A stretch of 36,850 nt of DNA, taken from assembly GCA_947626055.1 (NCBI GenBank), contig CANQQP010000007.1, forward strand, positions 1 to 36,850. The letters are read 5' to 3'. Made by a program: the position numbers and the translations under genes. The notes below the pieces were generated by a model. That model was not told the origin of the DNA. It did not search any database and saw nothing but the letters and a program-made list of their open reading frames with translations. Position 1 is the first letter of the stretch. Each line of letters opens with the position of its first letter. Shown piece after piece: positions 1-7,656 of the stretch. The DNA comes from an uncultured Bacilli bacterium (GTDB lineage: Bacteria; Bacillota_I; Bacilli_A; RF39; UBA660).

Positions 1-1
1 C

Positions 2-1153
2 GCTTACATGATGAACAATATGTTAACTTATGCAGGAGCAAATAATGTTGGTGGTAAAATCCATGTTAATGGTACTGATGTCGCTGCCAAAACTGGTACA
101 TCAACAATTGATAAAGAATATATTGAAAAATATAATTTACCTAGTTCAGTCAGCCATGATAACTGGGTAGAAATTTACTCACCTGACTACTCTATATCTT
201 TGTGGTATGGTTATAATGAAATAACAAGTGAATATTATACAACAGCAATTGATGGTGCTAATCAAAGAGTTCAGATATCTGCGGCTTTAGGAAATCGGAT
301 ATTTAAACAAAACTCTAAATTCAGTATTCCAGATGGTGTTGTGGAAGCCCAAGTAGAATTAGGTACAAATCCAGCGCAAAAACCAAGCAATTATACGCCA
401 TCTAGTTTGATATCAACTGAATACTTTAATAAAGAAAGTGCTCCAAAAGAAACATCGCCAAGATTTACCAAATTAAGTGATCCAACTAATGGTAATGCTA
501 GTGTTTCAGGTAGTGCTATTCACCTTACTTGGAACGCTATTGAAACACCTAATGCTTTAGATACCTCTTATTTAGAAGAATATATGAAAAAAGCTTATGG
601 TAATTATTATGAACGTTATTTAAAGCACATGTTAAGTTATAATCAAAGTGTTTTAGGTACAGTGGGTTATGAAGTATTCTTACAATCCGGTAGTGAGCTT
701 CAAGATTTAGGATTTACTGATAGTACATCATTTACTTACACTATGACTGGACTACCGACATATCGCTTTGTTGTTAAGTCAACATTTAGTAACTTTAAAA
801 CTAATATGAGCGATGGTATAACTATTGACGTTAAAGGAAGCTCAGTTGGTACAGGAGGAAGCACAAGTGGTAGCGGACCAGTAGAAATAACTTACAACGA
901 TGATGATTTCTGTCGCAAACCAACTAATGGTTCTACCTGGACAGCTAATGGTAAAATTAGTGCTAAAGTCAATGGAACTGTTATCTCTTCATCAAATATA
1001 ACTTATTCTTACTATCATAATGGTTCTAAATTATCATCTGGTATACCATTAGGTACGGAAGGTACATTTAGTATTGAAATCAATATTCGCTATGGTGGTT
1101 CAACATATACAGAAACTGTTCCATTTAGAGTTTCTAATAGTTGTAAAAATTAA
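2..1153 (+). CDS. C-terminal part of class A penicillin-binding protein (PBP1A-like), 5' end outside window
   Basis: This is the end of a bifunctional peptidoglycan synthase. The frame is open back to the window edge, so the methionine at position 8 is internal, not a start. The KTGTS motif near residue 30 of the visible part is the third conserved motif of the transpeptidase active site. After the catalytic domain comes a fibronectin-III-like beta domain (about residues 150-280), a Gly/Ser-rich linker, and a second small beta domain with two cysteines that ends the protein. Extracellular add-on domains after the transpeptidase are known in Bacillota PBP1 proteins, including B. subtilis PonA. 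The neighbouring nth and dnaD match the ponA-nth-dnaD neighbourhood of Bacilli. The gene converges on nth and shares a hairpin terminator with it. The glycosyltransferase domain and the SxxK motif are not in view. Confidence 0.9.
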   Translation, partial: AYMMNNMLTYAGANNVGGKIHVNGTDVAAKTGTSTIDKEYIEKYNLPSSVSHDNWVEIYSPDYSISLWYGYNEITSEYYTTAIDGANQRVQISAALGNRIFKQNSKFSIPDGVVEAQVELGTNPAQKPSNYTPSSLISTEYFNKESAPKETSPRFTKLSDPTNGNASVSGSAIHLTWNAIETPNALDTSYLEEYMKKAYGNYYERYLKHMLSYNQSVLGTVGYEVFLQSGSELQDLGFTDSTSFTYTMTGLPTYRFVVKSTFSNFKTNMSDGITIDVKGSSVGTGGSTSGSGPVEITYNDDDFCRKPTNGSTWTANGKISAKVNGTVISSSNITYSYYHNGSKLSSGIPLGTEGTFSIEINIRYGGSTYTETVPFRVSNSCKN

Positions 1154-1182
1154 AAGTATGACCTCAAATCATACTTTTTTCT
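1152..1182. terminator. Bidirectional intrinsic terminator between the PBP gene and nth
   Basis: AAAAGTATGA (1152-1161) pairs perfectly with TCATACTTTT (1169-1178) across a 7-nt loop. T-rich sequence follows on the plus strand and an A-rich arm precedes it, so the hairpin can serve both converging genes. Both stop codons lie in or next to it. Confidence 0.8.
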
Positions 1183-1798
1183 TTTTATAATATTTACAAT
1201 TTTCTTGTAACAAACATTTAGAACACTCTGGTTTTTGACTTTTACAAATATATCGGCCAAATAAAACTAATTGATGATGAGTCCTACTCCATTTATCACG
1301 CGGAATCTTGCGCATTAGCTTTTTTTCCACTTCCAAGACACTGTCTTTTTCTTTGGCTAAAGCTAATCTTTTGGAAACTCTTTCTACATGCGTATCAACA
1401 GCAATGGCTGGAACATCATAAATATTGGATAATACGACATTACAAGTCTTGCGCCCGACTCCTGGTAAACTTTCTAGGTATTGACGATTATTGGGAACTT
1501 GACCATCATAATCACGTACTAAAGCTTTAGCAATATTCAAAATATATTCACTTTTACGGGTATAAGTTCCTACAGGTTTAATAATTTTTTGGATATCTTT
1601 TAAATTAGCCTTGCTCAAAGTAAAAATATCATATTGCGAGAATAGTTTTTTAGTTACCATATTAACACGAGCATCCGTGCATTGCGCAGATAAAACTGTA
1701 GCTATTAATAATTCATAATCTTGATGATAAACAAGCTCACAACGGGGATTAGGAATCATAATATCTAGTTTTTCTAAAATATTATTCTTCATCATCAT
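1169..1798 (-). CDS. nth: Endonuclease III (DNA glycosylase/AP lyase)
   Basis: Base-excision repair enzyme that removes oxidised pyrimidines and cleaves the abasic site. The helix-hairpin-helix reads LPGVGRKT (residues 111-118), giving the catalytic lysine K117. The catalytic aspartate is D135 in AVDTHV. The 4Fe-4S cluster ligands follow the family pattern C-x6-C-x2-C-x5-C at C185, C192, C195 and C201. At 209 residues it has the usual length. Its start overlaps the end of dnaD by 17 bases, so the two are probably translated together. Three consecutive ATG codons make the exact start ambiguous by two residues. The gene is last in the minus-strand run that starts at the T-box. Confidence 0.96.
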   Translation of the reverse strand: MMMKNNILEKLDIMIPNPRCELVYHQDYELLIATVLSAQCTDARVNMVTKKLFSQYDIFTLSKANLKDIQKIIKPVGTYTRKSEYILNIAKALVRDYDGQVPNNRQYLESLPGVGRKTCNVVLSNIYDVPAIAVDTHVERVSKRLALAKEKDSVLEVEKKLMRKIPRDKWSRTHHQLVLFGRYICKSQKPECSKCLLQENCKYYKKKKV

Positions 1799-2423
1799 CT
1801 AACCAATCATAATCAAATAGTTCTTTTTTAGGTTCTGTTTTTTCTTTATTTTCTAGATGCTTTTTAACATCATCCATTGTCTTAAAACCTTTTTTACCCC
1901 ATTCATAAATTATTTTGTCTATATAACGGAAATTTTTAACCCCATTATAAATTGCCTCTTTTAAGGCCCCTAATATTAATTCTTCATTAATATTATTATC
2001 TAACCAGGCATTAACAATTTCATATTCAATTGGGGATAAAGAACGATTAAATTCTCTTTCAAATATATCAAAAATATTTTCTTTTTCAGTCTCTTTAGTA
2101 CTATTTTTAATACTATTAGTTAAAGTAGCAAATAAACCATCCAAAGAAATAGTCTCTTCAACTTTACCATTCTCTTTATTTTCCACAACTATATTAATCA
2201 GTTTTTTGATAGTTAAATTATTAAAAGCTTCTAAGATATCCTTTTCTTCTAATCCCAACTCTTGTTTAATTCTTTTTAAATCAAAAATTTTATTATCTTC
2301 ATTATAAAAATACATAATTAATAAGAATTCATTTATATTAAGTTCTATTTTTACTAACTCTTTGATAATTACATCAGAAATTACATAATGTTTAACATTT
2401 AAAATATCTTTATAATCTAGCAT
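1782..2423 (-). CDS. dnaD: DnaD-like replication initiation / primosome protein
   Basis: Primosomal protein that acts with DnaB and DnaI to load the replicative helicase in low-GC Gram-positives. The N-terminal half has a winged-helix character. The C-terminal DnaB/DnaD domain (about residues 120-190) contains the family's YxxxIxxxW motif as YIDKIIYEW. The tail is strongly acidic. A GTG at 2432 would extend the protein by three residues but lies too close to the Shine-Dalgarno-like AAAGGA. The ATG at 2423 forms a TAATG stop/start overlap with the upstream cca gene, so I chose that start. It overlaps nth, as in other Bacilli. Confidence 0.92.
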   Translation of the reverse strand: MLDYKDILNVKHYVISDVIIKELVKIELNINEFLLIMYFYNEDNKIFDLKRIKQELGLEEKDILEAFNNLTIKKLINIVVENKENGKVEETISLDGLFATLTNSIKNSTKETEKENIFDIFEREFNRSLSPIEYEIVNAWLDNNINEELILGALKEAIYNGVKNFRYIDKIIYEWGKKGFKTMDDVKKHLENKEKTEPKKELFDYDWLDDDEE

Positions 2424-3517
2424 TATAACCACAGTCCTTTATTTTCGTTAATGTATTGTTTTAATATTTCTTTTTCATTTCCTAATTTACCATTTAGAAT
2501 TAAAAGAATCAAATGTTCTTCAATATCTTTAACTATTTTTGAAGGTTCAATTTTTAAGATATCTAAGATTTCATCTCCATTAATGTTTAAATCCTGCTCA
2601 TTTTTTAAAGGTAAAGCTTGATAGTCTTCACTTATTTTCTTTTTATCTAAACCAAGTAAATCACCAGCGACCATTGCCAAATATAAGCCATAATTAAATA
2701 AAATTCCGACATCAATTTTTCCATAATCTAGAATTTCTTTGATTTGTCTAATGTTATCCTTTTCTTCTTTAGTTAAAGGAAAGTCTTCCGGAATGTCTAA
2801 TTGGGCATACATGGCATTAATATCATCAGAATATTGCAAATTTTGATATTTTATTCCCAAAATTTCCAAGATTTGTAAGTCTTGAAGATACTTAAAACCT
2901 TCCACAACATTTGGAGAAACTAACATTTTATTTATTTCTTCTTTTTTTCTAGTCGTAGAAATTAAAGCTAGTCTTTCTTTATTATTATGAATATATTCAA
3001 TAATATCATCATCTAAAGAAAATCCCAAAGTTATTTTTAATCTTAAAGCTCTTAGTATTCTTAACGGATCTTCACTAAATTTATCCTCTATATTGCCTAT
3101 TACTTTAATAACTTTATTTTTTAAATCTTCTAGTCCCCCTACTTTATCAATAATGTTGCCATCTTTATCCATATATAAGGCATTGATAGTAAAATCGCGT
3201 CTTTTAATATCAGTCTCTAAATCTTTAATATACTCTATTTCTGTCGGTTTTCCTTCTGTATATTTTAATTCTTTACGATAAGTAGTTATATCAATATTAT
3301 ATTTATTATCAACAATTTTAATTGATCCATAAGCAGAAACTTTAACATTTTCATCAGCAAAAATAGTTGTTAAATCTTTTGGTAAAGCATTTGTACAAAT
3401 ATCAATATCGTTAGTCTTTTTACCCAAAATATAATCTCGTACATAGCCTCCAACGATATAGGCTTCAAATCCCGAATTAATTATCTTAAGCAAAATATCT
3501 TTAAGTTCTTCTATCAT
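2423..3517 (-). CDS. cca: CCA tRNA nucleotidyltransferase (class II)
   Basis: Adds or repairs the 3' CCA end of tRNAs. The N-terminal nucleotidyltransferase head has GGYVRD followed by the catalytic D-x-D in NDIDICT (roughly residues 22-40). RRDFTINALYMD follows, and the RILRALR helix of the RNA-binding region comes next, all typical of the family. At 364 residues it is slightly short; no HD phosphohydrolase motif is seen. RBS GGTGAAG lies just ahead of the ATG. It follows thrS after 60 bases and its stop overlaps the dnaD start, so it is probably in the same transcript. A poly(A) polymerase annotation is possible because the head domain is shared, but the Gram-positive context favours a CCA enzyme. 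Confidence 0.92.
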   Translation of the reverse strand: MIEELKDILLKIINSGFEAYIVGGYVRDYILGKKTNDIDICTNALPKDLTTIFADENVKVSAYGSIKIVDNKYNIDITTYRKELKYTEGKPTEIEYIKDLETDIKRRDFTINALYMDKDGNIIDKVGGLEDLKNKVIKVIGNIEDKFSEDPLRILRALRLKITLGFSLDDDIIEYIHNNKERLALISTTRKKEEINKMLVSPNVVEGFKYLQDLQILEILGIKYQNLQYSDDINAMYAQLDIPEDFPLTKEEKDNIRQIKEILDYGKIDVGILFNYGLYLAMVAGDLLGLDKKKISEDYQALPLKNEQDLNINGDEILDILKIEPSKIVKDIEEHLILLILNGKLGNEKEILKQYINENKGLWL

Positions 3518-3577
3518 TTCTTCACCAATCTAATTGTAGCATATTTATTTCTATAATAAAAGAAGAAAAAAGAAACG

Positions 3578-5332
3578 TTATTTATAACTTTCCTTTTCTT
3601 CTTTTAATTGTTGAATAAATTCTTCATTTGTTACAGTAATGGTCTCTACTGTACTATACTTACGATAGCTTATTGTTTTCTCATCTACTTCTTTTTGGCC
3701 TAAAATTAGAGTATAAGGTATTTTACGCGTTTGACTTTCACGCATTTTATAACCTAGTTTTTCTTCCCGGTCATCAAGTTCTACACGAAAACCTGCAGCT
3801 TTTAAATCATTAAATATTTTCGTAGCATAATCTAAATGATATTGATTATTAACCGGAATAATATTTACTTGAACTGGTGATAACCATAAAGGTAAAGCTC
3901 CTTTAGTTTCTTCTAAATAATAAGCAATAAAACGATCAATAGAGCCAAAGACAGCACGATGTAAGACAACCGGTGTCTTTTTTGAACCATCTTTATCAAC
4001 ATAAGTTAAATTAAATTTAGCAGGTAGGCAAAAATCTAATTGGCAAGTCGAAATCGTTATTTCATTACCAACGGCCGGTTTAACTTGAACATCTAGTTTA
4101 GGTCCATAAAAAGCAGCTTCGCCAATTTTTTCAATATAATCGATTCCGATATTATTTAATACTTTTCTCAAAGTGTCTTCGGCCATATTCCACATCGCAT
4201 CATCATTATGATATTTTACTTTATCTTCTGGATCACGCAATGAAAGTTCAAAACTATAATTGGTAATATTTAATTCTTTATAAGCTTCCAAGATTAGATT
4301 TACAACGGAAGTAAATTCACTTTCTATTTGTTCTGGTGTTACAAAAAGATGAGCATCATTTTGACAAAAAGATCTTGTTCTTTCAATTCCCTTTAAAGCC
4401 CCACTGGCTTCAAAACGACAATCGCGGGCAATTTCGCCAATTCTAATTGGTAAATCACGATAAGAATGAATAGCATTAGCATAAATCATCATATGATGCG
4501 GACAGTTCATAGGACGTAAAACAAACTCTTCACCTTCGACTTCCATTTTCGGAAACATATTGTCTTTGTAATGATCCCAGTGACCAGACGTTTTATATAA
4601 CTCGACATTGCCTAAAGGCGGAGTTAAAACGTGTTGATATCCTAATTTTTTCTCTTTACCTTTAATATAATTTTCTAACTCTTCCCAAATAATATAGCCA
4701 TTTGGTAGATACATAGGCAAACCCCTACCGACTAAATCATTCATAAAGAAAATATCTAATTCTTTACCAATTTTACGATGATCACGATTTTTAGCTTCTT
4801 CTAACTCTGCTAAATGATTATTAAGCTCTTCTTCCGTAGGAAAACAAACCCCATATATTCTTTGTAATACTTTATTGTTTTTATCACCTTTCCAATAAGC
4901 CCCGGATACTTTAAGCAGTTTAAAATTTTTACAAGCTTTTACTGTTTCCATGTGTGGTCCTCGACAAAGGTCGGTAAAGTCCCCTTGCGTGTAACAAGAA
5001 ATAACCGTATTATCTTCATCCATTCGCGAAATTAAATCAATCTTATAAGGATCATCTTTAAACATTTCTAAAGCTTCATCTTTAGAAAGTTCATGACGAA
5101 CAATTCTTTTGCCATCCTTAATAATTTTTTTCATTTCCTTTTCAATTGTCGGAAAATCTTCCTCTTTAATTACATTATCCCCTAAATCCATATCATAGTA
5201 AAAACCACTATCTACGACGGGTCCAACCCAAAACTTAGCCTCAGGATATAAATGTTTAATAGCTTGAGCTAAGATGTGTGCACAACTATGGTTTAAAACG
5301 TTTAATTTTTCATCTTCTTTAATATTTATCAT
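3578..5332 (-). CDS. thrS: Threonyl-tRNA synthetase lacking the N-terminal TGS domain
   Basis: Charges tRNA-Thr. The protein starts directly at the editing domain: the HSCAH motif (H15, H19) carries the paired histidines of the ThrRS/AlaRS second additional domain. The class II core follows, with the RPMNCPHH zinc-site cysteine, a long stretch containing motifs 2 and 3, and the C-terminal anticodon-binding domain. At 584 residues it is about 60 shorter than the usual ~640. The missing part corresponds to the N-terminal TGS (ubiquitin-like) domain. A good start precedes the gene 10 bases after the metallo-hydrolase stop, with an AGGAGG-like RBS, so the shortness looks natural rather than a wrong start. 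The Thr T-box upstream of the preceding gene is its likely control. Confidence 0.96.
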   Translation of the reverse strand: MINIKEDEKLNVLNHSCAHILAQAIKHLYPEAKFWVGPVVDSGFYYDMDLGDNVIKEEDFPTIEKEMKKIIKDGKRIVRHELSKDEALEMFKDDPYKIDLISRMDEDNTVISCYTQGDFTDLCRGPHMETVKACKNFKLLKVSGAYWKGDKNNKVLQRIYGVCFPTEEELNNHLAELEEAKNRDHRKIGKELDIFFMNDLVGRGLPMYLPNGYIIWEELENYIKGKEKKLGYQHVLTPPLGNVELYKTSGHWDHYKDNMFPKMEVEGEEFVLRPMNCPHHMMIYANAIHSYRDLPIRIGEIARDCRFEASGALKGIERTRSFCQNDAHLFVTPEQIESEFTSVVNLILEAYKELNITNYSFELSLRDPEDKVKYHNDDAMWNMAEDTLRKVLNNIGIDYIEKIGEAAFYGPKLDVQVKPAVGNEITISTCQLDFCLPAKFNLTYVDKDGSKKTPVVLHRAVFGSIDRFIAYYLEETKGALPLWLSPVQVNIIPVNNQYHLDYATKIFNDLKAAGFRVELDDREEKLGYKMRESQTRKIPYTLILGQKEVDEKTISYRKYSTVETITVTNEEFIQQLKEEKESYK

Positions 5333-5342
5333 ATTTTTCCTC

Positions 5343-5960
5343 CTATTTTATATAAATATTTACTTCAATATCTTTATTTATTAATTCTTTAAATTTATCT
5401 TTTAAACTAACATCTCCGACAATACTTCCATAATGAATAGGAATTGCTTTTTGCGGTTTTATTTCATTTATATACTCGGCCGCTTCTTGATAGTCCATAG
5501 TATACTTACCACCAATTGGAATAAAACAAATATTAGTTTCAACATTTTCAATTTCCGAAACTATATCCGTATCTCCCATTATATAATAAGAAATGTTATC
5601 TAAATTAATCTTATAACCTACATATCCCATATCTTTGGGATGATAAGATTTATTTATATTATAAGCACTATATGTCCGAAATTTAAAATCAGCTAATTCG
5701 TAATTTTGATTAGGTTCTACCAATAAGATATTATTAGTAATTTCTCTTCCTACTTTTTCCATAATTTTAGGAACAATTAATTTAGTTGTTTCTTTTATTA
5801 TCTTTTGGATAGAGATTGTATCAAAATGATCATAGTGGTCATGGGTTATAAAAATATAATCAGCATCATGATATTCTTCTTTAATTTGATACGGATCAAA
5901 ATAGATTATAATATTTCCTGTAAGTTTTATAGCAGATTGGGTAAATATCTCTATATTCAT
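5343..5960 (-). CDS. Metallo-beta-lactamase-fold hydrolase
   Basis: Cytosolic MBL-fold hydrolase of unknown substrate. The zinc-binding signature is THDHYDH, giving H40, H42, D44 and H45 (numbering from the chosen ATG). Downstream motifs are VGYKINLDN...YIMGDTD and a final IPIHYG, typical of the short UPF0173/UlaG-like single-domain hydrolases. A TTG codon at 5975 is in frame but lies before the AGGAGG RBS (5967-5972), so it cannot be the start; the ATG at 5960, six bases after the RBS, fits best. It is the first gene after the T-box terminator and only 10 bases ahead of thrS. This places an otherwise uncharacterised hydrolase under threonine-tRNA control. The substrate cannot be inferred from the sequence. 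Confidence 0.85.
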   Translation of the reverse strand: MNIEIFTQSAIKLTGNIIIYFDPYQIKEEYHDADYIFITHDHYDHFDTISIQKIIKETTKLIVPKIMEKVGREITNNILLVEPNQNYELADFKFRTYSAYNINKSYHPKDMGYVGYKINLDNISYYIMGDTDIVSEIENVETNICFIPIGGKYTMDYQEAAEYINEIKPQKAIPIHYGSIVGDVSLKDKFKELINKDIEVNIYIK

Positions 5961-5977
5961 CATATTCCTCCTCAAAA

Positions 5978-6172
5978 TAAAAAGGATAATACCAAGGAGT
6001 CAATTTATGACGGTACCATCCTTTATTTTCTTAATTTAAGATAACGGCTTTCAACCGGAGTTTATTAGACTCTCTAGAAAGGAGTAACTTTTAAGTTTTT
6101 CCTTAGTTTCCACCAACCACTAAGTCTCTTTTTAAAAATACTTAAAAATCATGTCTTTCATAATCAATTTAC
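5978..6172 (-). promoter_or_regulatory. T-box riboswitch (probably tRNA-Thr) upstream of MBL hydrolase-thrS
   Basis: On the minus strand the leader carries the T-box core AAAGGATGGTACCGTCA (6008-6024), which binds the uncharged tRNA acceptor end. It can form a terminator with GGTATTATCCTTT (5981-5993), followed by a T-rich tract next to the RBS. Upstream are stem-I signatures: AGAGAC at the 5' end and a GTTGGTGGAAAC element. thrS as the second gene indicates threonine specificity. A candidate ACU specifier lies in GTTACTCC, but I could not fold stem I to confirm it. Confidence 0.9.
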
Positions 6173-6178
6173 GAATAT

Positions 6179-6207
6179 ATTATATAACTTTTTTATTGTG
6201 ATAGCAA
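6179..6207 (-). promoter_or_regulatory. Promoter of the T-box/thrS operon
   Basis: Minus strand: TTGCTA (-35, 6202-6207), 17-bp spacer, perfect TATAAT (-10, 6179-6184). Transcription would begin near 6172, just ahead of the T-box stem I. Confidence 0.75.
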
Positions 6208-6216
6208 ATTAATTCA

Positions 6217-6570
6217 TCAATTATTAGTTAATTTTCTAACTAATTTGTCTTTACACTCTTGTTCTAATATTTCATAATTTTCTTTTGCTAAAATATCATC
6301 AATTCTTAATTTCAGTAACCAAGGTTCCACATTAAATAATGCCGCTATACTATTAAAGTAATCCTCGTTTTCTAATATAGCCTTTAAGCTACCACATAAT
6401 ACTATTGACGTTTCTAATAGTAACTCTTTAGGTAGCAGAAGACACATGGCAAAATAACTAGCCTCGAAGTTTTCAATATCCCTTTTAGTTTTTGGAGTCT
6501 TACATCCATACATATAATCACAAAATTTATTTAAATCTTTATTTAATGATTTATGAGCATATTGAGTCAT
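6217..6570 (-). CDS. ImmA/IrrE-like protein fragment without the metalloprotease motif
   Basis: A 117-residue protein resembling the C-terminal half of ImmA/IrrE-family metallopeptidases, the proteins that cleave repressors of phages and mobile elements. What I see is the stretch ENFEASYFAMCLLLPKEL, followed by a helix and NSIAALFNVEPWLLKLRI, which match the family's E-x-x-A-x-x-F-A-x-x-L-L-x-P and 'LA..F.VS...l..R' segments. The HExxH zinc site, which normally precedes these, is absent, and no room is left for it. The longer reading frame starts at 6600, but AAAGGATG just before the ATG at 6570 favours the shorter start. It has its own promoter. It could be a degenerate remnant or a non-catalytic binding protein. 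Confidence 0.5.
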   Translation of the reverse strand: MTQYAHKSLNKDLNKFCDYMYGCKTPKTKRDIENFEASYFAMCLLLPKELLLETSIVLCGSLKAILENEDYFNSIAALFNVEPWLLKLRIDDILAKENYEILEQECKDKLVRKLTNN

Positions 6571-6591
6571 TTTTTCACATCCTTTGATATT

Positions 6592-6619
6592 ATTATACAA
6601 ATATTTTTCTTTTTGGCAA
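6592..6619 (-). promoter_or_regulatory. Promoter of the ImmA/IrrE-like gene
   Basis: Minus strand: TTGCCA (6614-6619), 16-bp spacer, TATAAT (6592-6597). The start point would be about 15-20 bases from the ATG at 6570. Confidence 0.7.
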
Positions 6620-6662
6620 ATTTCGACATAATTTTCTAGTTATAAGTGTTATTCTACCTGCC

Positions 6663-6761
6663 GATACATCGAAATAATATATGTTGAATTTCTAGATTTA
6701 TTTATTTTAACCTCTACTTATCCTCTTTAATAACAATTTCAGCACGAACTTTCGATGTATC
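6663..6761. repeat. 12-bp perfect inverted repeat bounding a 99-bp segment after dnaI
   Basis: GATACATCGAAA (6663-6674) is the exact reverse complement of TTTCGATGTATC (6750-6761), with 75 bases between. The plus-strand right arm is followed by a run of eight or more T. No target-site duplication is visible at the outer edges, and no gene lies inside. It may be a structured RNA, a small miniature element or a long-loop terminator. Confidence 0.55.
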
Positions 6762-6769
6762 ATTTTTTT

Positions 6770-7648
6770 TTATTTTCGTTTATTTTCGCTAATCATTTCC
6801 ATATCATCACATAATTGTTTTATTCTTTCAATGATTCTTCTAGCTTTTACACCATCTTCGCTATAGTTAGATAAAGCTAAATGATGTTCTAATTCTTCAA
6901 TTGTTAAATTGGAAGTAAAAAAGGTAGCTAAGTGATTATCCATACGATGTTGTAATATAGTTCCTAATATTTCATCGCGCCCCCAGGCCGTTACTTTCTC
7001 TGCTCCGATATCATCGATTAATAAAATATCTACATTTTCATAATAATCCATTTTAGCAGAAAACGTATCCCAATCGTCTTTTAAATCTCTTAACATCTCC
7101 GGGAAATAACCGATTTCCGTTTTTACTCTTTTTTGACTTAATTCATTTAATAAAGCGGAGATTAAGAATGTTTTACCACAACCAAAATTACCATGCAAAT
7201 AAAGTCCTTTTTGATGAGGATTTTTTTCATAGTTGTCATAAAAATTCTTAAGCCATTTAATTACTTTAACTCTTTTTTTATCAGTAATATCAATATCTTT
7301 CATCCGCGCCATTTGCTCACTTTGATTTTTAGTATTTTCTTTTTTTAAGCTTTCTTCTTTATATTGGCAGGCAACATAAGAAAATATTAAATGTTGATCA
7401 TTTACTTTAGGATAATAAACATATCCTTCTATTTTATTTTTACATTCAAATAATGATGGACAATTTTCACAATTAGTTAGCTCCCTTGCGGCATCTTCTA
7501 ATTTCGAAGTATATTTCATCGCTATATCTTCAGAAATACCTAAGTTGGTAACCATTGTCTTTATTTTGGGATTTTTTAAAGCTAAATTAAAATCTTTTTT
7601 TAAGGACATATTTATATTTTTAATATTATTACTTTTAACTTCTAACAC
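6770..7648 (-). CDS. dnaI: Primosomal helicase loader DnaI
   Basis: AAA+ ATPase that loads the replicative helicase together with DnaB and DnaD. The N-terminal domain (to about residue 110) has the zinc-site cysteines in NCENCPSLFEC. The AAA+ domain has Walker A HGNFGCGKTF, Walker B DILLIDDIG, and a C-terminal arginine-rich IERIKQL segment typical of DnaC/DnaI. The start is GTG behind AGGTGAT. It follows dnaB after 8 bases, the classical dnaB-dnaI pair. At 292 residues it is of usual length (about 310). Confidence 0.95.
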   Translation of the reverse strand: MLEVKSNNIKNINMSLKKDFNLALKNPKIKTMVTNLGISEDIAMKYTSKLEDAARELTNCENCPSLFECKNKIEGYVYYPKVNDQHLIFSYVACQYKEESLKKENTKNQSEQMARMKDIDITDKKRVKVIKWLKNFYDNYEKNPHQKGLYLHGNFGCGKTFLISALLNELSQKRVKTEIGYFPEMLRDLKDDWDTFSAKMDYYENVDILLIDDIGAEKVTAWGRDEILGTILQHRMDNHLATFFTSNLTIEELEHHLALSNYSEDGVKARRIIERIKQLCDDMEMISENKRK

Positions 7649-7656
7649 TTTATCAC

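Noticed and set aside
5343-5975. TTG at 5975 as the start of the MBL-fold hydrolase
   Set aside because: The AGGAGG ribosome binding site lies downstream of it, inside the would-be coding sequence; the ATG at 5960 has correct spacing.
6720-6770. Protein-like reading after dnaI (SKVRAEIVIKEDK then stop) in another frame
   Set aside because: There is no start codon and no link to dnaI except by slippage across an A-run that lies after the dnaI stop. The dnaI C-terminus already matches its family end.
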